Shown one piece after another: positions 1-7,971 of a DNA stretch of 25,316 nt (its first letter is position 1; each line of letters starts with the position of its first letter). The notes under the pieces are model-generated. The model saw only the letters and a program-made list of their open reading frames with translations. It was not told the DNA's origin and did no database searches. The DNA is taken from positions 1 to 25,316 of the forward strand of contig JBMNGG010000014.1 of the NCBI GenBank assembly GCA_050949705.1, in the 5' to 3' direction. Source of the DNA: JBMNGG01 sp050949705 (GTDB lineage Bacteria > Bacillota > Thermosediminibacteria > Thermosediminibacterales > Tepidanaerobacteraceae). The position numbers and the translations under genes are program-made.

Positions 1-969
1 AAAATCTGGCAGAAGCTAGAATTACAATAGATGATGTAAATAATTTGACTGTCATATTTGGCAATCAAGATAAAAATATTAAATGTATTGAAGATGAATT
101 CAAGGTAAAAATAATGACCCGTGATGGAGATATTGCTATTTTGGGAGATATAAACGACGTAAATTCAGTTAAGCAGCTTTTTAACCAGCTATACAAGTGC
201 TGCGGGAGGAAATCTTTTGACAACAAACGAAGTTAAATACTTTGTCAATCTAGCCAAAAATGGTGATGGCGAAAAAATAAGCGATTTATACAATGGAGTT
301 TTGTGTCATACACATCGTGGAAAACCATAAAACCTAAAACTTTAGGGCAGAAGTTATACACTAGTGCTATCAAGCAAAATGATATTGTATTTGGAATAGG
401 CCAGCGGGTACAGGCAAAAACATATCTATGCTTTAGCTATGGCAGTAGCAGCTTTCAAGAAAAAGAAGTAAGTAGAATCTACTGACAAGACCTGCAGTAG
501 AAGCTGTGAAAAACTGGGTTTTTTTACCTGGAGACATGCAGGACAAGGTTGATCCTATCTCAGACCACTTTATGATGCCCTATATGATATTTTTAGGAGT
601 AGATTCTTTCCGACGCTATATTGAAAGAGGATTAATCGAGGTAGCGCCGTTGGCATATATGAGAGGTCGGACATTAGATGATTCCTTTGTTATTCTCGAT
701 GAAGCTCAAAACACAACTTCTGAGCAGATGAAAATGTTTTTGACACGTTTAGGTTTCGGTTCCAAGCAGTAATTACAGGAGACCTTACACAAGTAGACCT
801 GCCAAAGGGAGTATATTCAGGTTGGATGAAGTCAGGGAAATCTTAAAAGATGTTAAAGGGGTTCAATTATTTATCTAAATGACAAGATGTTGTTCGTCAT
901 GAAGTTGTGCAAAGAATTATAAAAGCCTACGAAAAATATGACGAGAAACGCCAGCAAAATATGGGGTGA
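1..969 (+). pseudogene. phoH: PhoH-family ATPase, 5' end off window, reading frame broken by many indels
   Basis: PhoH is a cytoplasmic P-loop NTPase (PhoH/YbeZ family) linked to RNA metabolism and usually found beside ybeY, as here. Coding begins in frame 3 at base 3 and the family can be followed to the TGA at 967–969 only by hopping frames. Frame-corrected landmarks are the KPKTLGQK segment (about 330–353), the Walker A region GxAGTGKTY (about 395–420), the LTRPAVEAG segment (about 480–508), ERGLIEVAPLAYMRGRTLDD (about 625–680), Walker B ILDEAQNTT (about 692–718) and a C-terminal KDVVRH (about 880–898). I infer about 16 single-base gains or losses, mostly in homopolymers, with hardly any missense change. 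The dense indels suggest sequencing error at a contig edge. A true pseudogene is possible but less likely for this core gene. Confidence 0.85.
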
Positions 970-978
970 TGAAGGGTC

Positions 979-3082
979 ATGGTAAAAAAGATTTTTAAGG
1001 CTAGATTGATCGAAAGTATTTTCAAAAATATATTGTTCCAGAAACTGGTGCTGGGGCTTTTTTTCTTTATTATGTTGACTGCAATGATATTTGTGAGTGC
1101 CCTTCCTCAAAAATATGATTTAAAAGTAGGGGATGTACTTCAGGAGGACATCATAGTTGAAAAAGAAGTTATTAATACTATGGCTACTAATGAACTGCGA
1201 GAAGCTGCAGCTGATGCTGTTCCTAAAAAGTATACTCTGGACCATACAATAACTGTGGATGTTAAGAATCACATAACTGAGGTTTTTTCATATATAAAAG
1301 AGGTACGAGCTCGTGATTACCTTGAAGATGATCAAAAGGTAGACCTATTAATAGATAAAGTTTCCAGTGATATTTCAAAGGAGAATTACACACAAGTCAT
1401 AACAATGAGCGATACGTCTTTAAGGGAACTTGAAACCATTACAAAAGCTGTAATCGAGAAGGTTATGGAAGATGGGATTAAGGAAGATTCTATAGATAGA
1501 GCGAAGATTTACATTATGGAAGAATTTAATAATATGGTGATGCCTCAGGAATACAAGAGCTTAGGAGAAGAGATAGCCTTACTTACTATTAGGCCAAACA
1601 TGGTTTACGACCGTGAAGCTACCGAAAAACAGCAGCAAGAAGCTATGGAACTAATAGTAACCGGTTAGAATTCTTCCAAATCAAGTGCTATTTGAAAAAG
1701 GTACGATAATAACAGAAGATCATAGAGAGTTGTTAAAAGAAATTGGATTACTGGCAAGGGACCGAAAAGCGGATATAAGTTTATTAGTTGGAACATTATG
1801 TATAGCAGGATTATTACAAGGAATCCTGGTTTTTGCTGTGTACCATTTTAATAGAGATATATATAACAACAATCTCTATATGACATTACTTGCAATTATC
1901 ATATTATCAACATTAGTTATTTCCATGTTTATTAAATCCATATCTAATTATTTAATTCCTTTAGCTGCCGGCAGTATGCTAATTTCCATACTAATTAATC
2001 CGCAGATTGCAGTTTTTGCAAGTTTCGTTATGAGTATCGTTGTGGGTATTATGTTGGGTAATAATTTTTCCTTCACTCTTGTTGCTCTTTCAGGAGCATT
2101 AGTAGGTATTTTTTGTACTGCGAAGGTTTATCAGCGTAATGATCTTACAAAAGCTGGAGGAATTATCGGTTGTATTAATTCACTGCTGATAATGAGTCTT
2201 TTGTTGTTACGAAATGAAACTATACTTGATGTTTTGCGGCAAATCCCATGGGGTATGATAAGTGGTATACTGTCATCTATATTGACAATCGGAACTCTTC
2301 CATTTCTCGAAAATGCCTTTGGAATTACTAGTGCTATAAAACTTTTGGAACTTTCTAACCCCAACCAAGCCCTACTTCGTAGATTAATGGTGGACGCTCC
2401 AGGCACATACCATCATTCAATTATTGTGGGAAACTTAGCCGAAGCTGGTGCTGAGGTAGTAGGGGCGGATTCATTACTAGCGAGAGTGGGAGCAAACTAT
2501 CACGATGTTGGAAAATTAAAAAGACCGTATTTTTTTATCGAAAATCAGCTCACATCAGAAAATCCTCATGATAAATTAAGTTCGTCACTTAGTGCTTTGA
2601 TAATTACATCACATGTAAAAGATGGTCTGGATATAGCTAGAGAGTATAATTTACCGCCGATTATTATTGATTTTATAGCTCAACATCACGGAACAACTTT
2701 ACTTTCATTTTTTTATAACAAAGCTTTGGAGAATAATGATTCAAAGAAAGTTAATGAAAGTAACTTTCGTTATGAAGGACCTAAACCTCAAACACGTGAA
2801 GTGGCTATAGTTATGTTGGCAGATTGTGCAGAAGCAGCAGTAAGGTCATTGTCAAGACCAACGCCAGGAAGGATAGAAGGTCTTATCAGACAGATAATAA
2901 AAGAAAAGCTTGCTGACGGTCAATTAGACGAGTGTGATTTGACATTAAAAGACTTGGATAAAATAGCTTCCGCTTTTTCAAGGGTATTATCAGGAGTTTT
3001 CCATACACGAATAGAATATCCTGACAGATTAAAGGAAATGGAGAGAGAGGATTCGGATAATGGCAAATGTGTTAATCAATAA
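979..3082 (+). CDS. pgpH: PgpH/YqfF-type 7TM-HD cyclic-di-AMP phosphodiesterase (one internal frameshift)
   Basis: This family hydrolyses cyclic-di-AMP at the inner face of the membrane. The ATG at 979 lies 10 bases after the phoH stop. Domain order is an N-terminal membrane anchor (about 1030–1095), a long extracytoplasmic region (to about 1785), a seven-helix membrane block (about 1790–2300) and a cytoplasmic HD domain. The HD domain has YHHS at 2408–2419, NYHDVGK at about 2495–2515, QHHG at about 2680–2692 and LADCAEAAVRS at about 2817–2850. The frame breaks near 1658: frame 1 reaches a TAG at 1666 while family sequence (PVRILPNQVLFEKG) continues in frame 2. Dropping one base, probably the T near 1658, gives about 700 residues, the usual size (B. 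subtilis YqfF is about 711). I treat it as functional with a sequencing error. The end overlaps ybeY by 23 bases. Confidence 0.9.
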
Positions 3083-3542
3083 TTTGCAGGATAAAATGGT
3101 TATTACACAAAAAATGGAAGAACTTGTGAAACTAATAGTAGATATCACCTTATCAGAGGAAGAAGTAGCTGATAATGTTGAAGTCAGCATAGTCTTTGTG
3201 GATAACAACTATATTCATAGACTAAATAAAGAATATCGAGGGGTAGATGCTCCTACAGATGTATTGTCATTTGCCATGAGAGAAGCTGTTTCTGAAAATG
3301 ATAATATAGCAGAATTTCAAACAGAAGAATTACTAGGAGATGTAGTAATTTCCCTAGAAAGAGCATATGAACAGTCTATAGAGTATGGTCATTCTTTTGA
3401 GAGGGAAGTTGGGTACTTACTGGTACATGGTTTACTACATCTTTTAGGATATGATCATATTTTAGACGATGATAAAATAATTATGAGGCAAAAAGAAGAG
3501 AAGATATTAAACACCATTGACCTTACAAGAGGGATAAATTAA
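3060..3542 (+). CDS. ybeY: Endoribonuclease YbeY
   Basis: YbeY is a zinc-dependent single-strand RNase needed for 16S rRNA 3'-end maturation and late-stage 70S quality control. The protein is 160 residues, normal for the family. The signature HGxLHLxGYDH is complete (H123, H127, H133, the three zinc ligands), and the upstream VDAPTDVLSFAM segment matches the conserved TDVLSFP-like motif. The ATG at 3060 overlaps the end of pgpH by 23 bases and sits behind a purine-rich GGAGAGAGAGG stretch, so the genes look translationally coupled. The phoH–pgpH–ybeY order is conserved in Firmicutes and supports the call. Confidence 0.95.
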   Translation: MANVLINNLQDKMVITQKMEELVKLIVDITLSEEEVADNVEVSIVFVDNNYIHRLNKEYRGVDAPTDVLSFAMREAVSENDNIAEFQTEELLGDVVISLERAYEQSIEYGHSFEREVGYLLVHGLLHLLGYDHILDDDKIIMRQKEEKILNTIDLTRGIN

Positions 3543-3543
3543 G

Positions 3544-3921
3544 ATGAAGAGATCAAGAACCCTGTTAGAAAGCTTTATGTATGCCATTTCGGGCATATTA
3601 TACACACTTAGAACCCAACGAAATATAAGAATACATTTCCTTACAACTATTCTCGTTCTTTTATTAAGTTGGTTGATGAACCTAAGGGCGTTGGAACTTT
3701 TGCTTGTTATTGTAGCCATAACCCTGGTTATTGTTGCCGAAATGATAAATACTGCTATAGAAACCGTTGTTGATATGTATACAAAAGAATACCATCCATT
3801 AGCTGAAGTAGCGAAAAATGTAGCTGCCGGGGCTGTATTAATAACCGTCTTAAATGCTATAGTGATAGGTTATTATGTTTTTTTAAAAAAGTTGCCAATG
3901 TCATTTGGGTTCTTAAAGTGA
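3544..3921 (+). CDS. dgkA: DgkA-family lipid kinase (undecaprenol or diacylglycerol kinase)
   Basis: This small integral membrane kinase has 125 residues and three predicted membrane helices (about 33–49, 51–68 and 92–113). The active-site signature EMINTAIE is at residues 66–73. In Gram-positive bacteria this family mainly phosphorylates undecaprenol, recycling the lipid carrier for cell-wall synthesis, although it was named for diacylglycerol kinase; sequence alone does not settle the substrate. The ATG starts one base after the ybeY stop, so the genes are co-transcribed and probably coupled. In many Firmicutes era follows dgkA; here a DUF3048 lipoprotein follows instead. Confidence 0.93.
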   Translation: MKRSRTLLESFMYAISGILYTLRTQRNIRIHFLTTILVLLLSWLMNLRALELLLVIVAITLVIVAEMINTAIETVVDMYTKEYHPLAEVAKNVAAGAVLITVLNAIVIGYYVFLKKLPMSFGFLK

Positions 3922-3940
3922 TATTATAGGGGGTTCATTA

Positions 3941-4990
3941 ATGGGTTTAAAACGATATTTTGTTATAATGCTTATCTTATTAATGATATTTTCTGTCAGT
4001 TGCAGTAAAAAAAATGATCATAGTCAAGGAGATCCTAATCAAATTCATACTTCCATAGAAGAAGTTGAACCAGAAATAAAAGAGCCTGAAATTCCAAAAG
4101 CGCAAAATCCTCTAACAGGTACTGAAATGGATATGGCTTATGAAAAACAAAGACCACTAGCAGTTATGGTAGAAAATGAGTATAACGCCAGACCACAATC
4201 AGGTTTAGACAGAGCAGGCATAGTTTATGAAATCTTGGCTGAAGGTGGTATTACACGTTTTTTGGCACTGTATCTAGGTGAGGATTTAGAAGAGATAGGT
4301 CCTGTGAGAAGTGCGCGGCCTTATTTTTTAGACTATGCGATGGAATATGACAGCATATACATACATTACGGTGCAAGCCCGCAAGGATACATAGATATAA
4401 AAAGTTTAAAATTGAATGCCATTGATGGAATATATGATGCGGTTACTTTTTGGCGCGATAAATCCCGTAAAGAGCCACATAATGCATATACTAGTATAGA
4501 AAAATTATTGGAAGCATCAGAATCTAGAGGATTCCTTAGAGACACGGAGCTTAACCTATGGGTATTTAACAGTGAGGATTTACCTGCGGGCGATCAGGCT
4601 ATGGAAGAATTCCATCTAGAATATTTCAACAAGTATACTGTAAGCTATACATATGATGATGTTAAAAAGCAATATAAGCGTTTTATTAACGGGAAGCCGC
4701 ACACTGATCGAAATACTGGCGATCCTATTTATGTAAAAAACATTATTGTACAGTTTTTGAATACAAAAGTAATTGACGATGTAGGCAGACTATCCATAAC
4801 CACAGTTAACAATGGTGAAGGTTATTATATAAGCAATGGATGCTTTAGTCGAATTAAGTGGCAGAAAGAAGGAAGGAGCCAGCGGACGCAATATACCTTG
4901 GAGGATGGTTCAAAGCTCTCTATAAATAAAGGAAATACATGGATTCAGATAATGCCTCAGTGGGGGAGTCTAAACTATGATAATTCTTGA
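3941..4990 (+). CDS. DUF3048 (YerB-like) lipoprotein
   Basis: This 349-residue secreted lipoprotein has a hydrophobic signal at residues 3–19 and a lipobox FSVSC with C21 as the predicted lipidated cysteine. An acidic, proline-containing linker (about 25–60) follows. The DUF3048 body has RPLAVMVEN, ARPQSGLDRAGIVYE, EGGITRFLALY and IGPVRSARPYF, the typical N-terminal domain motifs, then a C-terminal domain ending in NKGNTWIQIMP. The biochemical function of the family is not established to my knowledge; B. subtilis YerB is the named relative. The start has a good ribosome binding site (AGGGGG, about 3928–3933) and lies 19 bases after dgkA, in the same operon. It sits where era is often found. 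Confidence 0.88.
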   Translation: MGLKRYFVIMLILLMIFSVSCSKKNDHSQGDPNQIHTSIEEVEPEIKEPEIPKAQNPLTGTEMDMAYEKQRPLAVMVENEYNARPQSGLDRAGIVYEILAEGGITRFLALYLGEDLEEIGPVRSARPYFLDYAMEYDSIYIHYGASPQGYIDIKSLKLNAIDGIYDAVTFWRDKSRKEPHNAYTSIEKLLEASESRGFLRDTELNLWVFNSEDLPAGDQAMEEFHLEYFNKYTVSYTYDDVKKQYKRFINGKPHTDRNTGDPIYVKNIIVQFLNTKVIDDVGRLSITTVNNGEGYYISNGCFSRIKWQKEGRSQRTQYTLEDGSKLSINKGNTWIQIMPQWGSLNYDNS

Positions 4991-5005
4991 AGGAGTAAAT
5001 AAAAC

Positions 5006-5770
5006 ATGGCTTTATACAGAACCGAGGCAATAGTCTTGGGGTATAGGAATCTTGGTGAAGCAGATAAAATCCTAACCCTTTTCTCACCAGATAAAGGGAA
5101 AATACATGCTGTGGCGAGAGGTGTTCGCCGACCGCGTAACCCATTACTTGGCGGAAGTCAGCTTTTTTCATATAGCAATTTTTTAATTATGGAAGGTCGT
5201 AACCTTGATAATATCAGCCAATGTGAAATAAAAGAATCCTTTTATAAAATCCGACAAAAACTAGAGCCCATGTCTTACGGCTTGTATTTTGCTGAACTTC
5301 TGAGAGCTTCCACACCAATGGAAGATAAGAATAGGGAATTATTCCGTTTTTTTTTAAAAACTATGTATGTGCTTCAGGACTGGCAAAATCTAGAGATACT
5401 TAGTCGTATATATGAAATAAAGCTAATGGCAATTCAAGGCTTTAAACCGGAAATACAAAATTGTGTCGAATGTGGTGAAAGGGTTCAAAATAAAGTATTT
5501 TTTAGTGCATCTATGGGTGGAGTCCTTTGTTCCAGCTGTTTTCAAAGAGATAAACACTCAGTGACAATAGCTCCTGAAACCCTTATTGTACTTAAAAACA
5601 TGTTAATAGGGACATATGAAGAACTAATGGGGATACAAGTAAAAGACCATGTTCTAAAGGAACTAGAAAACATTTCAAAGCATTTTATATCCTATCACAT
5701 TGACAGGAAGCTTAAAACTACAGAGTTTATTAAAGATGTAAATAGATTAAAGGTAAATAGGGGTTTATAA
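5006..5770 (+). CDS. recO: DNA repair protein RecO
   Basis: RecO anneals single strands and works with RecF and RecR to load RecA on gapped DNA. The 254-residue protein matches the family in length. It has an N-terminal OB fold (YRTEAIVLGYRNLGEADKI, residues 4–22; DKGKIHAVARGVRRP, residues 29–43) and a helical C-terminal domain with a four-cysteine zinc site: C153 and C156, then C175 and C178. The ATG at 5006 follows AAGGAGTAAA, a proper ribosome binding site, 15 bases after the preceding stop. RecO near dgkA and upstream of ccpN fits Firmicutes synteny, although glyQS, which follows recO in B. subtilis, is absent. Confidence 0.95.
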   Translation: MALYRTEAIVLGYRNLGEADKILTLFSPDKGKIHAVARGVRRPRNPLLGGSQLFSYSNFLIMEGRNLDNISQCEIKESFYKIRQKLEPMSYGLYFAELLRASTPMEDKNRELFRFFLKTMYVLQDWQNLEILSRIYEIKLMAIQGFKPEIQNCVECGERVQNKVFFSASMGGVLCSSCFQRDKHSVTIAPETLIVLKNMLIGTYEELMGIQVKDHVLKELENISKHFISYHIDRKLKTTEFIKDVNRLKVNRGL

Positions 5771-5786
5771 CAAAGAGGTGAATTCA

Positions 5787-6383
5787 TTGGATAAGATTTT
5801 GGAGACTTTTAAAGACAAAACAAAAATGGCTATTATTACTTTTCTATTGTTTATCATAGGTATATTTATCGGTTATTTTGTCTTTAAAGTTAATCCTGAA
5901 AGGGTTATAATGAATTTAGATAAGTTATTAGGAAATCTTATTGAAATCGGTGAAGCAATGAACAATAAGAGTAAGTTACATATAACTGGACTGATATTTC
6001 AGAACAATATAAAGGCTTTACTGGTAATAATCTTTGGTGGTATAGCTTTAGGTTTAATACCTGTTTTTAGTATTTTTTTCAATGGATTTGTTATTGGTAT
6101 AGTTATGGCTTTTTCCTTATATCAAGGCAAAAGCATTACTTTTTTTCTTGCAGGTTTAATTCCACATGGTATTTTGGAATTACCTGCAGTTATAATGGCT
6201 GGAGCATTTGGTTTAAAAACCGGTATTGATATAATATTTCCAGGCTCTAAGAGTCGCAAAGAACTTTTACAAGTTAATCTAAAGAATAGCTTACTTTCAT
6301 TAGGTGTTTTTGTGCCCATATTATTTTTAGCGGCTGCTATTGAAGCAACTATAACACCTTATGTGATGAAATTATTTATATAG
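5787..6383 (+). CDS. spoIIM: SpoIIM / DUF95-family membrane protein
   Basis: This 198-residue protein has about five membrane helices (residues about 14–33, 68–88, 95–112, 117–137 and 168–190) and the family motif PHGILELPAVIMAG. In sporulating Firmicutes SpoIIM joins SpoIID and SpoIIP in the complex that removes septal peptidoglycan during engulfment. The wider DUF95 family also has non-sporulation members, so the role is inferred. I choose the TTG at 5787 because AGAGGTG (5774–5780) is correctly spaced for it, whereas the GTG at 5778 is inside that binding site. It lies just after recO in the same orientation. Placement in this operon rather than with other spoII genes weakens the assignment slightly. 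Confidence 0.75.
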   Translation: MDKILETFKDKTKMAIITFLLFIIGIFIGYFVFKVNPERVIMNLDKLLGNLIEIGEAMNNKSKLHITGLIFQNNIKALLVIIFGGIALGLIPVFSIFFNGFVIGIVMAFSLYQGKSITFFLAGLIPHGILELPAVIMAGAFGLKTGIDIIFPGSKSRKELLQVNLKNSLLSLGVFVPILFLAAAIEATITPYVMKLFI

Positions 6384-6447
6384 TTAATAAATAATTTTCA
6401 TAACTAATAAAGTCGTAATAAAAAAAGGATTTCTGAGTATTTTGTAG

Positions 6448-6453
6448 TATAAT
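6448..6453 (+). promoter_or_regulatory. Possible -10 box ahead of ccpN
   Basis: A perfect TATAAT lies about 45 bases upstream of the ccpN start, in the only sizeable gap (114 bp) of the core operon. The hexamer about 17 bases upstream does not resemble TTGACA, so this is a weak call. It would allow ccpN–ppsR–ppdK to be transcribed apart from the genes before it. Confidence 0.35.
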
Positions 6454-6497
6454 AATATTTGGTAAAGTTGCAGCCTGCTTGGAGGGAGTGATTACTC

Positions 6498-7130
6498 ATA
6501 GAATTATCGTCTCGTCAGGTTTTAATTGTTGAAATTGTCAAGAAACACGAACCAATCACCAGTGAACAGATAGCGGACAAGCTTAACCTGACCAGATCCG
6601 CATTAAGACCTGATCTTGCAGTATTGACAATGTTAGGCATTTTAGAAGCTCGGCCGAGAGTAGGATATTTTTTTTCCGGTAAAGTTCCAAAAAATTTTAT
6701 CTCGGGAAAAATAAGCGAATTGAAAGTAGATCAAATCAAAGCCGTTCCGGTAGTAATAAAAGAAGATACTTCTGTATATGATGCAATAGTAGCTTTGTTT
6801 CTAAATGATGTTGGCACACTTTTTATATCTCAAGAGGATGGATATTTATCAGGGCTTGTATCACGAAAAGATTTACTGAAAATTGTTCTAGGAAATACGG
6901 ATATTCATAAACTTCCAATCGGTATAATAATGACAAGAATGCCAAATGTAATAACAGTAACTCCAGAAGAAAGCGCCTATGATGCAGCCCTTAAGCTAGT
7001 CGATCATCAAGTTGACGCTTTGCCGGTGGTCAAAGTTATACACGAAGATGGCAAGGAAAAACATAAAATAATTGGAAAAGTTACAAAAACTACTATAACA
7101 AAACTTTTTGTGGAACTGGGAAAGGTTTAG
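6498..7130 (+). CDS. ccpN: CcpN-like transcriptional repressor (HTH + two CBS domains)
   Basis: The frame encodes about 210 residues (B. subtilis CcpN is about 212). An N-terminal winged helix-turn-helix (SSRQVLIVEIVKKHEPIT…LNLTRSALRPDLA) is followed by ARPRVGYFF and a CBS pair (about 75–130 and 140–205). In B. subtilis CcpN represses gluconeogenic genes such as pckA and gapB and senses nucleotides through its CBS domains; its gene lies just upstream of yqfL (ppsR), as here. The start is odd: between the in-frame TGA at 6489 and TTG 6624, which lies inside the domain, there is no ATG, GTG or TTG. Either the gene begins at ATA 6498, 12 bases after GGAGG, or a single-base error near 6491–6497 hides a start such as GTG 6488. 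Confidence 0.85.
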   Translation: MELSSRQVLIVEIVKKHEPITSEQIADKLNLTRSALRPDLAVLTMLGILEARPRVGYFFSGKVPKNFISGKISELKVDQIKAVPVVIKEDTSVYDAIVALFLNDVGTLFISQEDGYLSGLVSRKDLLKIVLGNTDIHKLPIGIIMTRMPNVITVTPEESAYDAALKLVDHQVDALPVVKVIHEDGKEKHKIIGKVTKTTITKLFVELGKV

Positions 7131-7142
7131 GAAGGTGGTACG

Positions 7143-7967
7143 ATGATAAACGAAAAAAATAGTAATCCAGTTGTTTTCGCTGTTTCAGATTCAATTGGAG
7201 AGACAGCAGAATTAGTAACTAGGGCAGCTATCATACAGTTTAACTCGGGGAAAGTTGATATTCGCCGTATTCCTTATGTTACAGATAATGAATACGTTGA
7301 AGATATAATTAAAGAAATTAAAAATATCCCTAATTCTGTAATTGTATGCACCATAATTTTGCCTGATGTACGAGAGTACTTACTGCGGTTAGCGAAAGAA
7401 AATAATCTCCCTATAGTTGATTTGATGGGTCCTTTGATGGATAGTTTTTCTAAGGTTACTGAAATAAAACCTCGCTTGGAGCCAGGATTAGTTCATCGCA
7501 TAGATGAAGATTATTTTAAAAAAATGGAGGCTATAGAATTTGCCGTTCAATATGATAGTGGAAAAGACCCCAGAGGTCTATTACGGGCTGATGTGGTTTT
7601 GATTGGCGTTTCCAGGACTTCAAAAACTCCCTTAGCTATGTTTTTAGCCCACAAACGCTTGAAAGTTGCTAATCTTCTTTTGGTGCCGGAGGTATCGCCA
7701 CCAGATGAGCTTTTCAAAATCTCTCCAAATTCTATTTTTGGTCTTTGTATTAGTCCTGAAAAGTTGCTTAAAATCCGACAAGAAAGGCTTATAGCATTAG
7801 GGTTGGCTCCCGATGCTACTTATGCTCAATATAGCAGAATCATTGATGAGATTCAATATGCAGAAAAAATCATGGAAGAAATAGGATGCCATAAGATTGA
7901 CGTTTCGAATAAAGCAGTGGAGGAAATTGCGTCGAATATTTTAGAGATAACTAAGAAAGGAGAATAG
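7143..7967 (+). CDS. ppsR: Pyruvate, phosphate dikinase regulatory protein (kinase/phosphorylase)
   Basis: This DUF299-family bifunctional enzyme inactivates PPDK by ADP-dependent phosphorylation of a threonine near the catalytic histidine, and reactivates it by phosphate-dependent dephosphorylation. The 274-residue protein begins with FAVSDSIGETAE, the family N-terminal signature, has the P-loop GVSRTSKTP from residue 155, and ends with DVSNKAVEEIASNIL, also typical. Its ATG follows GGAAGGTGGT, 12 bases after ccpN. The target enzyme gene ppdK starts four bases after the stop, so regulator and substrate are made from one message, strong support for the PPDK (not PEP synthase) version. Confidence 0.95.
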   Translation: MINEKNSNPVVFAVSDSIGETAELVTRAAIIQFNSGKVDIRRIPYVTDNEYVEDIIKEIKNIPNSVIVCTIILPDVREYLLRLAKENNLPIVDLMGPLMDSFSKVTEIKPRLEPGLVHRIDEDYFKKMEAIEFAVQYDSGKDPRGLLRADVVLIGVSRTSKTPLAMFLAHKRLKVANLLLVPEVSPPDELFKISPNSIFGLCISPEKLLKIRQERLIALGLAPDATYAQYSRIIDEIQYAEKIMEEIGCHKIDVSNKAVEEIASNILEITKKGE

Positions 7968-7971
7968 GTAA

